Shown here in pieces: positions 50,840-59,406 of a DNA stretch of 64,000 nt. The notes under the pieces are model-generated. The model did not search any database. It was not told the origin of the DNA and saw only the letters and a list, made by a program, of their open reading frames with translations. Every line of letters begins with the position of its first letter. Within the stretch, counting starts at the first letter, position 1. The position numbers and the translations under genes are program-made. This DNA is from Streptomyces griseomycini (GTDB lineage Bacteria; Actinomycetota; Actinomycetes; Streptomycetales; Streptomycetaceae), in contig NZ_JACHJI010000009.1 of NCBI RefSeq assembly GCF_014203535.1, positions 289,921 through 353,920 of the forward strand. Reading direction: 5' to 3'.

Positions 50840-53050
50840 ATGCCCCGCTTCAGCATCATCGTCCCGTCCCACGGGGTCGCAGGCCGGCTGGCCCAGGCGC
50901 TGGACTCGGTGCTCGCCCAGTCCTTCGGGGACTTCGAACTGGTCCCCGTCTGCGACGCCCCCGGGTGCCCCGCGTCCGACGTCGCCGCCCGGTACGCCGA
51001 GCGGGACTCCCGGGTGGCCCCGGTGCACGCGCCCCCGGCGGCCGGGCTGGCCGGGGCGCGCAACGCCGGGATGCGCAGGGCGACCGGGGCGTACCTGCTG
51101 TTCCTCGACGGCGACGACACCCTCGTACCGGGCGCGCTGGCGGCCCTGGACGCGCGCCTGGCGCAGACCGGCCCGGTGGACGTGCTGCACTTCGAGCACG
51201 AGCGCACGCCCTGGTGGGAGGGCGAGCCGGGCAACCCGGCCGCCCCCCTGCTGGCGAAGACGCCGGACGGCGCGTTCGCCCCCGGCCGCGCCCCGCACCT
51301 CACCGGCGTGCAGTTCCCGGCGTGGAGCGCGGCCTGGCGCCGCGCCTTCGTCACCGAGCACCGGCTGGCCTTCCCCGACGGCCACTTCACGGACGTCGGC
51401 TGGGGCGGCCTGGCGATGCTGAGCGCCGAGCGGGTGGCGGTGCTGCGCGCGGTCGTCGTGCGGCACCTGCTGCGCCGGCAGGGCAGCCGGCTGCACCTGC
51501 CCGGCGCGCACCACGCCGAACTGCTGGACCAGACCGAGCTGGTGCTCGCCCGCGCCGCCGAACTCCGGCTGCCCGCCGAGCGGACGGGGCCGCTCTTCGA
51601 GCAGCTCTTCGCCGCCGTGCTGAGGACGGCGGCCCGTCCCCGGCGGCTCCCGGAGGGGCGCCGCGCGTTCTTCCGCCGGGCGAGCCTGCTGTACCGCCGT
51701 CACCGTCCCGCCGGGCACCGGTTCCCGGGCGGCAGCCTCGGCGTGCAGCACCGGCTGCTGGCGGCCGGCTCCTACGCGGCGTTCACCGCCCTGCGCGGCG
51801 CCCGTCGCGCGGTGACCCGGACGGTGGCGGCGGTGCCGCGGCCCCGGGGCCTGCGCACCCGGCTGCTGTACCGGATGCACCTGCGCCGCCCGCTGGACCC
51901 GAACCTCGCCGTGTACTGCGCGTACTGGGGCCGCGGCTACGCCTGCAACCCGGCCGCGATCCACGCCAAGGCCCGTGAACTCGCCCCGCACGTCCGGTCG
52001 GTGTTCCTGGTGGAGGCGGACCGGGCGCACACCGTGCCGGAGGGCGTCGAGCACGCCGTCATCGGCAGCCGGCGCTCCTGGGAGGTCCTGGCCCGCGCGA
52101 AGTACCTGATCAACAACGCCAACTTCGCGGAGGGCGTGGTCAAGCGGCCCGGCAGCGTCCACCTCCAGACCCAGCACGGCACCCCGCTGAAGACCATGGG
52201 CGTCGACCAGTCGACGTACCCGGTGGTGGCCGCCGCGACCGGCAGCTTCACCAAGCTGCTGGGCCGGGTGGACCGCTGGGACCACAACCTCTCCTCCAAC
52301 CCCCACTCCACCCGGGTGTGGGAGCGCGCCTTCCCCGGCTCCTACGAGCAGCTGGAGTACGGCTATCCGCGCAACGACGTGTACTGCACGGCCGGCGCCG
52401 AGGACGTGGCCCGCGTCCGCGCGGAGCTCGGCGTCCCCGAGGGCAAGGTCGCCGTCCTGTACGCCCCCACCCACCGCGACCACCGCACCGGTTTCGAGTC
52501 CGGCCTGGACCTGGAGGCGTTCTGCGAGGCGGCCGGCGAGGACGTCGTCGTCCTGCTGCGCGCCCACTACTTCTACGACCGGGGCGGGCGCGCGGGCGGC
52601 GGCCGGGCCGGCCGGGTCGTCGACGTCTCCGCGCACCCCTCCTCGGAGGACGTGTGCCTGGCCGCCGACGCGCTGGTCACCGACTACTCGTCGATCATGT
52701 TCGACTACGCCAACCTGGACCGCCCGATCGTCGTGTACGCCGACGACTGGGACGTCTACCGGGAGACCCGGGGCGTCTGCTTCGACCTGCTGGCCGAGCC
52801 GCCGGGACCGGTGGCCCGCACGCCCGAGGAGCTGGCCCTCGTCTTCCGGGACGGCTCCTGGGCGGGCGCGGAGTCGGCCGCGCTGCGGGCGAGGTTCCGG
52901 GAGCGGTTCTGCGCGTTCGACGACGGGCGGGCCGCCGAACGGGTGGTGCGCCGGGTGCTGCTCGGCGAGCCGCCCGAGGCGCTGCCGCCCGTGATCCCGC
53001 TCGCGGAGCGCGTCCCCGCCCCCGCGGCCGCCACCCTGGTGAGGAGCTGA
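50840..53050 (+). CDS. GT2 glycosyltransferase fused to a TagF-like glycerophosphotransferase, copy 2 (intact motifs)
   Basis: 736 residues. N-terminal GT2-like domain (PRFSIIVPSHG, DGDDTL), whose first acidic motif is altered (VCDAPG instead of VDDGS). The C-terminal TagF-like domain keeps all landmarks: TQHGTPLKTMG (H446), YGYPRNDVY, YAPTHRD, LLRAHYFYD (H576) and TDYSSIMFDYANLDRP. The 130-residue distance between the two histidines is close to that in characterised TagF enzymes. It should transfer glycerol-phosphate or a related alditol-phosphate onto a growing wall polymer at the inner membrane face. ATG at 50840 with GGAAAG upstream. Confidence 0.88.
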   Translation: MPRFSIIVPSHGVAGRLAQALDSVLAQSFGDFELVPVCDAPGCPASDVAARYAERDSRVAPVHAPPAAGLAGARNAGMRRATGAYLLFLDGDDTLVPGALAALDARLAQTGPVDVLHFEHERTPWWEGEPGNPAAPLLAKTPDGAFAPGRAPHLTGVQFPAWSAAWRRAFVTEHRLAFPDGHFTDVGWGGLAMLSAERVAVLRAVVVRHLLRRQGSRLHLPGAHHAELLDQTELVLARAAELRLPAERTGPLFEQLFAAVLRTAARPRRLPEGRRAFFRRASLLYRRHRPAGHRFPGGSLGVQHRLLAAGSYAAFTALRGARRAVTRTVAAVPRPRGLRTRLLYRMHLRRPLDPNLAVYCAYWGRGYACNPAAIHAKARELAPHVRSVFLVEADRAHTVPEGVEHAVIGSRRSWEVLARAKYLINNANFAEGVVKRPGSVHLQTQHGTPLKTMGVDQSTYPVVAAATGSFTKLLGRVDRWDHNLSSNPHSTRVWERAFPGSYEQLEYGYPRNDVYCTAGAEDVARVRAELGVPEGKVAVLYAPTHRDHRTGFESGLDLEAFCEAAGEDVVVLLRAHYFYDRGGRAGGGRAGRVVDVSAHPSSEDVCLAADALVTDYSSIMFDYANLDRPIVVYADDWDVYRETRGVCFDLLAEPPGPVARTPEELALVFRDGSWAGAESAALRARFRERFCAFDDGRAAERVVRRVLLGEPPEALPPVIPLAERVPAPAAATLVRS

Positions 53051-53056
53051 CGAGCA

Positions 53057-55285
53057 GTGCCCCGCTTCAGCATCATCGTCCCCGTCCACAAGGTGCAGGG
53101 GTACCTGGAGGAGTGCCTCGACTCGGTGCTCGGGCAGTCGTACCGCGACCTCGAGGTGATCGCCGTCGACGACCGCTCGCCCGACGGCTGCCCGGAGATC
53201 CTCGACGCGTACGCGGCCCGCGACGAACGCGTCCGGGTGCTGCACCTGGCCGAGAACGTGGGCCTGGGCCGCGCCCGCAACGCCGGGATGCCGCACGCGC
53301 GGGGCGACTACCTGTTCTTCCTCGACAGCGACGACACCCTCACCCCGGGCGCGCTGCGCGCGCTGGCCGACCGCCTCGACGAGACGGGCGACCCGGACGT
53401 GCTGGTCTTCGACTACGCCCGCACCTACTGGTGGGGCGGCACCCGCCGCAACGTCCTGGCGCACCTGCTGGCCACCGAGGACGTCTTCACGGCCGCCGAG
53501 CGGCCGGAGATCCTCGACCTGCTGATGGTGGTGTGGAACAAGGTCTACCGCCGCGGCTTCGTCGAGCGGGAGGGCTTCTCCTTCCCGCCCGGCTACTACG
53601 AGGACACGCCCTGGACCTTCCCGGTGCTGCTCAGCGCGGAGCGCATCGCGGCCCTGGACCGGATCTGCCTGTACTACCGGCAGCGCCGCCGGGGCAGCAT
53701 CCTGTCCACCACCAGCCGCAGGCACTTCGACATCCACGAGCAGTACGCGCGGGTGTTCCGGTTCGTCGACGCCCGCCCGGCGCTGGCGCACTGGCGGCCC
53801 TTCCTGCACGCCAAGATGGGCGAGCACTGCCTCGACGTCCTGTCCAAGCCGGACCGCCTGCCCCCGTCCGACAGGGCCGAGTTCTTCCGCCGCACGGCCG
53901 AGATGTTCCGGCTCCACCGGCCCGAGGGCGCCCGGATCCCGGCCGAGCTGCGGGTGCTGGAGGGGAGCTACGCCGGTTACGTCCTGCGCCGGCAGGCCGG
54001 GCGGGCCGGCCGGGAGCTGGGGCGGCGAGCCCGGCAGGTGGGCACCGCGACGGCGGCACGGGCCGCCCGGATCCGGTCCGCGCCGGCCCTGCACCGCCCG
54101 CTGGACCCCTGCCTCGCCGTGTACTCGGCGTCCTCCCACCGGGGCGTGCTCGGCGACCCGGCGGCCGTGTACCGCGCGGCGCGCGAACTCGCCCCGCACA
54201 TCCGGGGCGTGTGGGTGGTGGCCGACGAGGAGCAGGCGGCCGGGCTGGAGCCGGACACCGAGTACGTGCTCCTGGACTCCGCCGCCTACCGCAGGGTGAC
54301 CGAGCGCGCCACCTACTTCGTCAACGACGTCAACTGGCCCGGCGCGCTGGTCAAACGCCCGGGGAGCGTGCACGTCCACACCCACCAGGGCACCCCGCTG
54401 CTGTACGCGGGCGCCGACCTGCTCGACAAGCCCGGAGCCCGGCTCGGCCTCGACGTCCCGCAGATGCTGCGCCGGGCGGACCGCTGGGACCACAGCCTGG
54501 TCGCCAACCGGCACTCCGAACTGGTGTGGGAGCGGGCCTTCCCCTGCCACTTCACCTCCCTGCGCAGCGGCAGCCCGCGCAACGACGTCCTGGTCGGCGC
54601 CGGCCCTGAGCAGGGGCGGGCGGCCCGCGCACGGCTCGGCCTCCCGGAGGGGGACACGGTGGTGCTGTACGCGCCGGCCCGCCGCGACTACCGCAGGGGC
54701 GGGCTGGTGGAGCGGATCGACCCGGCCCGGTTCGCCGCGGACCTGGGCCCCGGCCACACCCTCGTCGTACGGCTGGACCCGTCCCTGGCCGACGGGCCGG
54801 CGCGCGGGCTGGGCCTCACGGAGCTGCACCGGCGGGGCGTGCTGGTCGACGCCACGGACGAGCCGTGCGTGCAGGACGTGATGCTCGCCTCCGACGTGCT
54901 GGTCACCGACTACGCGTCGCTCCTGTTCGACTACGCCAACCTGGACCGGCCGATCGTGGTCCACGCCGACGACCTGGGCGCCGTCGCGGCGAGCCGGGGG
55001 GTCTACTTCGACATCACGGCCGAGGCGCCCGGGCACGTCTCGCGCTCCTACCGGGAGCTGGCGTGGCTGTTCGCCTCCGGGACGTGGCGGGACGAGGAGG
55101 CGGCCCGGCTGCGGGCCGCCTTCCGGGAGCGGTTCTGCGAGTTCGACGACGGCCGGGCCGCCGAGCGGGTGGTGCGCACGCTGATGCTGGGCGAGCCGGT
55201 GCCGGAGGCCGCCCCGGCCGCGGGACCGGCCGCCCGGGTGCCGTCCCAGGCGACCGGCCGCGACGCGCTGCCCGCGTCCTCGTGA
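53057..55285 (+). CDS. GT2 glycosyltransferase fused to a TagF-like domain, copy 3 (catalytic His displaced)
   Basis: 742 residues. The GT2 domain is canonical (PRFSIIVPVHK, VDDRSPDG, DSDDTL). The TagF-like domain reads THQGTPLLYAG, so the His and Gln of QHGTP are exchanged (H443, Q444), and the second catalytic position reads VVRLDP (D574 in place of His). PRND and TDYASLLFDYANLDRP are kept. Either the active site is rearranged or the domain only binds the polymer. GTG at 53057, 6 nt after the stop of copy 2, and the gene downstream overlaps its stop, so copies 2 and 3 and the next membrane protein are cotranscribed. Confidence 0.87.
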   Translation: MPRFSIIVPVHKVQGYLEECLDSVLGQSYRDLEVIAVDDRSPDGCPEILDAYAARDERVRVLHLAENVGLGRARNAGMPHARGDYLFFLDSDDTLTPGALRALADRLDETGDPDVLVFDYARTYWWGGTRRNVLAHLLATEDVFTAAERPEILDLLMVVWNKVYRRGFVEREGFSFPPGYYEDTPWTFPVLLSAERIAALDRICLYYRQRRRGSILSTTSRRHFDIHEQYARVFRFVDARPALAHWRPFLHAKMGEHCLDVLSKPDRLPPSDRAEFFRRTAEMFRLHRPEGARIPAELRVLEGSYAGYVLRRQAGRAGRELGRRARQVGTATAARAARIRSAPALHRPLDPCLAVYSASSHRGVLGDPAAVYRAARELAPHIRGVWVVADEEQAAGLEPDTEYVLLDSAAYRRVTERATYFVNDVNWPGALVKRPGSVHVHTHQGTPLLYAGADLLDKPGARLGLDVPQMLRRADRWDHSLVANRHSELVWERAFPCHFTSLRSGSPRNDVLVGAGPEQGRAARARLGLPEGDTVVLYAPARRDYRRGGLVERIDPARFAADLGPGHTLVVRLDPSLADGPARGLGLTELHRRGVLVDATDEPCVQDVMLASDVLVTDYASLLFDYANLDRPIVVHADDLGAVAASRGVYFDITAEAPGHVSRSYRELAWLFASGTWRDEEAARLRAAFRERFCEFDDGRAAERVVRTLMLGEPVPEAAPAAGPAARVPSQATGRDALPASS

Positions 55286-56550
55286 GGCCGCGCACCCGGG
55301 TGCTGCTCCTGGCCGCGCTCTTCGCGGTGCTGCAACTGGCGAACGTCACCGGCCGGGACACCCCCGACACCAAGAACTACCTGTCGTACGCCCTGAGCCT
55401 GGGCGGCGAGGGCAAGCGGGAGGCGGCGGCCGCCACCGTCGAGTACGTCTGCGCGGGCCGGGCGTCGATCGCGCACCGCGCGCAGAACGTGGACGTGGTG
55501 CGCTTCCACGCCCCGGACCCCGCCCCGCGCGTGCTGCGGGAGTGCCGGGACCGGGAGCTGGGGCAGGTCCGAGCCCGGTTGGCGGCCGGGCAGACCGGCG
55601 GGCACACCGTGCCGTTCATGCCGGAGCGCTTCATGCGGATCTTCGAGGTGCGGCCCGGCTATCCGGCGTTCCTGGTGCCGTTCGTGACGCTGTTCGGCGT
55701 GACCTGGGGCGTGTGGGCGGCGAGCGTGGTGGTCGCGTGCGCGGGCGGGGTGCTCGCCTTCCTGGTGCTGCGCACCCTGTCGGTGCCCGTGCCGCTCGCG
55801 CTCGCCGGGCAGGCGCTGTTCTACGTCCTGCCGTGCGGGACGACCGCGATGCGCCCGATGACCGAGGGGCTGCTGCTGGCCCTCACCCTGGCCGCGCTGT
55901 GGGGCTGCGCGCTGGCGCTGACGGGGCGGCGGCCCCGGGCGGGCGGCGCGCTCGCGGCCGCCGCGCTGCTCGCGCTGTTCACGGTCAAGCACTCGCAGGC
56001 GCTGTTCCTCGGGCTGGGCCTGGCGGGCGCGGGCGCCGCGGTCGCCGTACGGCGCCGGCGGCGGGGCCTGCCGCCGGGGCGCGCGGCGGTGGCGCTCACC
56101 GGGGTGGGGTGCGCGGGCGTGCTCGGCACGGTGCTGCTGGCCCGGCTGCTGCACTACCCGTCGGTGGCGGAGAGCGTGCAGGACCTGCTCACCGGTCACT
56201 TCGCCCGGCCCGACCGGGAGCGTCCGTGGGCGGAGTTCTTCCAGCTCCAGGGGAACTTCTGGACGGAGTGGCTGCGGCGGCAGTTGTGGGAGCCGGTGTT
56301 CCTGGCGGGGACGGCGGCCGGCCTCTGGGGGGCGTGGCGGCGGCCGGTGTTCGGGGCCTTCCTGGTCGCCGCGGCCGGCACCGGGTTCCTCAACCAGGCC
56401 GGGCACCCGGACATCAACATCTGGGGCGACCGGCTGATCGTGCTGGCCTGGCTGCTGCCGGTGCTGGGCGTGCCCCAGCTGCTGGAGCGGGTGGTCCGGG
56501 AGCGGGCGGCGGTGCCGGCGCAGGGGGCCCCGGTGGAGCCGGTGCGCTGA
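55282..56550 (+). CDS. Polytopic membrane protein, GT-C glycosyltransferase-like
   Basis: 422 residues with about 9-10 membrane segments. The first outer loop after helix 1 has the acidic pattern NVTGRDTPDTKNYL, followed by a polar region of about 100 residues, a layout typical of GT-C enzymes that use lipid-linked sugars outside the membrane. No family name can be fixed by eye. GTG at 55282 overlaps the stop of copy 3 by 4 bases, so its work is tied to the TagF-like enzymes. Confidence 0.75.
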   Translation: MRPRTRVLLLAALFAVLQLANVTGRDTPDTKNYLSYALSLGGEGKREAAAATVEYVCAGRASIAHRAQNVDVVRFHAPDPAPRVLRECRDRELGQVRARLAAGQTGGHTVPFMPERFMRIFEVRPGYPAFLVPFVTLFGVTWGVWAASVVVACAGGVLAFLVLRTLSVPVPLALAGQALFYVLPCGTTAMRPMTEGLLLALTLAALWGCALALTGRRPRAGGALAAAALLALFTVKHSQALFLGLGLAGAGAAVAVRRRRRGLPPGRAAVALTGVGCAGVLGTVLLARLLHYPSVAESVQDLLTGHFARPDRERPWAEFFQLQGNFWTEWLRRQLWEPVFLAGTAAGLWGAWRRPVFGAFLVAAAGTGFLNQAGHPDINIWGDRLIVLAWLLPVLGVPQLLERVVRERAAVPAQGAPVEPVR

Positions 56551-56658
56551 CGGACCCGGCCGTTCGGCCTCACCCGATGCGGTGACGCGAGGTCATGCCG
56601 CGGATCCCGGCGGGAACATACGGCAAATGCCTCAGACGCTCCTCTCCCCCGCTCCCCG

Positions 56659-58218
56659 ATGAGCGCCGGAGTCCTCGTCCGGCGGGCCGTGCTCGGTGCC
56701 ACCGCGCTGCGCGGCGGCGGCGCCTGGCACCCCACTCCGTACCAGCTCGTCGGCTTCCTCTTCTGGCTCGTGATGTCGCTGGCGTACTGGCGGGTGCCGC
56801 TGTGCTGCGACGCCGGGCAGCACGCGGCGGTCGTCGAACGCCTCCGGGCCGATCTGCTGCGCCCCCGGCATCCGATGGCGGACCTGCCGGGCGCGGGCAG
56901 CCCCTACTACTCGCCGTTCGCCCTGGCCCAGGGCGCGTTCGCCCGGCTGACCGGGCTGGGCGGCTGGGAGGTGGTCCGGCTCACCGGGCCGCTGAACCTG
57001 CTGGTGCTGCTGACCGGGATCGGCCGCTTCGTCCGCGTGCTGACCCCGCGTCCCTGGGCGCCGGTGCTCGCGCTCGCCGCGATGACGCTGCTGTGGGGCA
57101 CGGAGCGGGCCTGGTGGAGCGGCTACCTGGGCCTGATGTCGATGACGGGCAACCTGCCGTACCCGTCGGCGTTCGCGATCGGGCTCACCTTCTGGGCCTG
57201 GGCGCTGACGGGGGCGCGGGCCCGGGACGCGGCGGCCGTGCGGTACGTCGGTCCGGGCGGACTGCGCCCGCCGTCCGGGTACGCGGCGCTGGGCGCGCTG
57301 TACGGGCTGGTCCTGCTCGTGCACCCGATCACCGCGGTGGCGGCGGCGCTGGGGGCGGTGGCGCTGGTCGCCGGGTGGCAGCGGGGGTGGCGGCGGGCGG
57401 TCGTGGGGCGGTGGGCGCTGACGGGTGCGGTGGCGGCGGCGGGTGCCGCGTCCTGGCCGTACTTCGACGTGTTCGCGCTGGCCGGGGACGACAGCGTCGA
57501 CGCGATGCACCGGCGGCTGTACCTGGACCTCGGCGGGCAGTTCTGGCTGGCGCTGCTCGGGCTCCCGGCGCTGTGGCTGCGGGCGCGGCGCGCCTCGTGG
57601 CGCGACCCGCTGGTGCTGCTGTTCGCGCTGGACTGCCTGGTGGTGGCGTACGGCTGGGTGAGCGGCCACTACACCTACGGCAGGATCCTCGGGCTGGCGC
57701 TGGTGCCGCCGCAGTTCGCGCTCGCGGTGGAGCTGGCGGCGGCCCGGCCGTGGCCGGTGTGGCGGCGCGTGCTGGGCGGGGCCGCGGCGGCGGGGGCCTG
57801 CGCCGGGTTCCTGACCGTGCAGGCCGGGGCGGTGGTGCCGCGCGCGCTGGACCCGGTCGGCTTCGAGCAGCCGCCCGACTGGCCGACGTACGAGTGGGCT
57901 GCGCGGCACATCGGCCCGGGCGAGGTCGTGATCACCGACGGCTACCACGCCGTCCACGCGATCGCCGGGTACGGCCCGAACCTCGCCGCGCCCGCCTGGC
58001 CGGACGCGGCGCTGGACGAACGGGAGCGGCTGCGGCGGCTGGCCGACGTGCGCGCGTACCTCGACCCCGGCTCGACCCGCGCCGAGCGCGCCGCGGTCGT
58101 CCGCCGGTACCACGCGCGCTGGCTGCTGCTGACGCCCCGGCAGCGGGTGCCCGAGGAGGCGGTGGTGGTGACGTGGAGCCGGCGGACGGGGGAGGTGCTG
58201 GCGCGGGTCGGGGGGTGA
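56659..58218 (+). CDS. Polytopic membrane protein, GT-C glycosyltransferase-like
   Basis: 519 residues with about 10 membrane segments and a soluble C-terminal part of about 100 residues (GPGEVVITDGYHAVHAIAGY ... RYHARWLLLTPRQRVP). After the first helix lies an acidic/His loop (CCDAGQHAAVVERL) that resembles the catalytic loop of GT-C enzymes. Function inferred from topology and the neighbouring glycopolymer genes. ATG at 56659, 108 nt after the preceding gene. Confidence 0.72.
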   Translation: MSAGVLVRRAVLGATALRGGGAWHPTPYQLVGFLFWLVMSLAYWRVPLCCDAGQHAAVVERLRADLLRPRHPMADLPGAGSPYYSPFALAQGAFARLTGLGGWEVVRLTGPLNLLVLLTGIGRFVRVLTPRPWAPVLALAAMTLLWGTERAWWSGYLGLMSMTGNLPYPSAFAIGLTFWAWALTGARARDAAAVRYVGPGGLRPPSGYAALGALYGLVLLVHPITAVAAALGAVALVAGWQRGWRRAVVGRWALTGAVAAAGAASWPYFDVFALAGDDSVDAMHRRLYLDLGGQFWLALLGLPALWLRARRASWRDPLVLLFALDCLVVAYGWVSGHYTYGRILGLALVPPQFALAVELAAARPWPVWRRVLGGAAAAGACAGFLTVQAGAVVPRALDPVGFEQPPDWPTYEWAARHIGPGEVVITDGYHAVHAIAGYGPNLAAPAWPDAALDERERLRRLADVRAYLDPGSTRAERAAVVRRYHARWLLLTPRQRVPEEAVVVTWSRRTGEVLARVGG

Positions 58219-58263
58219 CCCCCGGGAGGCGGGGCGTGCCTCGGCGGCCGGGGCCGTCCGGGG

Positions 58264-58677
58264 TCACTCGATGACGAGGTCGACCGGGATGTTGCCGCGG
58301 GTGGCGTGGGAGTAGGGGCAGACCTGGTGGGCCTGCTCGACCAGCTCGCGGCCGGTCGCCTCGTCCAGGCCGTCGGGCAGCTCGACGCGCAGCGTCACCG
58401 CGAGCGCAAAGCCCTCGCCCTGCTTGCCGATGCCCACCTCGGCGGTCACCGCGGCGTCGCTGACGTCGACCTTCGCCGCCCGGCCGACCAGACCGAGGGC
58501 GCTGCCGAAGCAGGCCGCGTAACCGGCGGCGAACAGCTGCTCCGGGTTGGTGCCCCGGCCGTCGCCGCCCAGCTCCACGGGGGCGCTCAGGCCGACGTCC
58601 AGCTTGCCGTCGGAGGTGACGGCGCGGCCCTCGCGGCCGTGGGTGGCGGTGGCGACGGCGGTGTAGAGCGCGTCCAT
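58264..58677 (-). CDS. ohr: Organic hydroperoxide resistance protein (OsmC/Ohr family)
   Basis: 137 residues. The two redox cysteines of Ohr are present: C56 in YAACFGSAL and C120 in QVCPYSHATRGN. It reduces organic hydroperoxides to alcohols with dithiol help in the cytosol. ATG at 58677. Divergent from the OhrR regulator; the 137-nt spacer contains paired repeats that look like the OhrR operator. Confidence 0.95.
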   Translation of the reverse strand: MDALYTAVATATHGREGRAVTSDGKLDVGLSAPVELGGDGRGTNPEQLFAAGYAACFGSALGLVGRAAKVDVSDAAVTAEVGIGKQGEGFALAVTLRVELPDGLDEATGRELVEQAHQVCPYSHATRGNIPVDLVIE

Positions 58678-58764
58678 GGGAGGACCTTCCCTCTCGATCG
58701 GTGGTGGGGCGGGGCGGCCGGGTCCGTGGTGGCTCCGGCCGCCGCACGACCACAAGTAGAGCAC

Positions 58765-58794
58765 ACAACTCAATTGCGCACAACTGAATTGCAC
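58765..58794. promoter_or_regulatory. OhrR operator candidate: two 15-bp direct repeats
   Basis: ACAACTCAATTGCGC (58765-58779) is followed immediately by ACAACTGAATTGCAC (58780-58794), with 13 of 15 positions identical. Each unit centres on the palindromic core AATT. It sits in the ohr-ohrR divergent spacer, 20 nt before the ohrR start, where an OhrR dimer pair could block both promoters. Confidence 0.75.
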
Positions 58795-58814
58795 CCAAGA
58801 GCTACCCTGGGGGC

Positions 58815-59324
58815 ATGACACCGACTCCGCCCCCGCCGCCCGCGGCCCCGGACGCGCAGGCCCCCGCCGCACCGGCCCCCGCCGACGACTGGCTCCGCCT
58901 CGACCAGCAGATCTGCTTCTCCCTGAACGCCGCGTCCCGCGCCTTCAACGGCGTCTACCGGGTGCTCCTCAAGGACCTCGGGCTCACCTATCCGCAGTAC
59001 CTGGTGATGCTGGTGCTGTGGGAGCACGGCGCCCTGCCCGTGAAACAGCTCGGCGCCCACCTGCGGCTCGACTCCGGCACGCTGTCCCCGCTGCTCAAGC
59101 GGCTGGAGGCGGCCGGCCTGGTGCGCCGGGAGCGCAGTGCGCGCGACGAGCGCTCGGTGGAGGTGCGGCCGACCGAGGAGGGCGCCGCGCTGCGCGCGCG
59201 GGCCCTCGAGGTGCCGCGGCGGATCGCCGCCGCGACCGGCTTCGAGATCGACGAGATCCACGCCCTGCGGACCCGCCTCGACCGGCTCACCGCGGCTCTG
59301 GACGCGGCGGCGGGGAGCGCGTAA
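58815..59324 (+). CDS. ohrR: MarR-family peroxide-sensing repressor OhrR
   Basis: 169 residues. A Pro/Ala-rich N-terminal extension (about 1-22) precedes a MarR winged helix domain (LGAHLRLDSGTLSPLLKRLEAAGLVRRERSARDERS). The sensing cysteine is C34 in LDQQICFSLNAASR, the position of the peroxidatic Cys in OhrR proteins; oxidation releases DNA and derepresses ohr. The gene is divergent from ohr. Confidence 0.94.
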   Translation: MTPTPPPPPAAPDAQAPAAPAPADDWLRLDQQICFSLNAASRAFNGVYRVLLKDLGLTYPQYLVMLVLWEHGALPVKQLGAHLRLDSGTLSPLLKRLEAAGLVRRERSARDERSVEVRPTEEGAALRARALEVPRRIAAATGFEIDEIHALRTRLDRLTAALDAAAGSA

Positions 59325-59406
59325 CCCTCCACCTTCACGGACGTGTACGGACCGTCCCCGAACGGGCAAAAGGCTAACGACCGGCCCATAACGCCCCAAG
59401 GACGCC

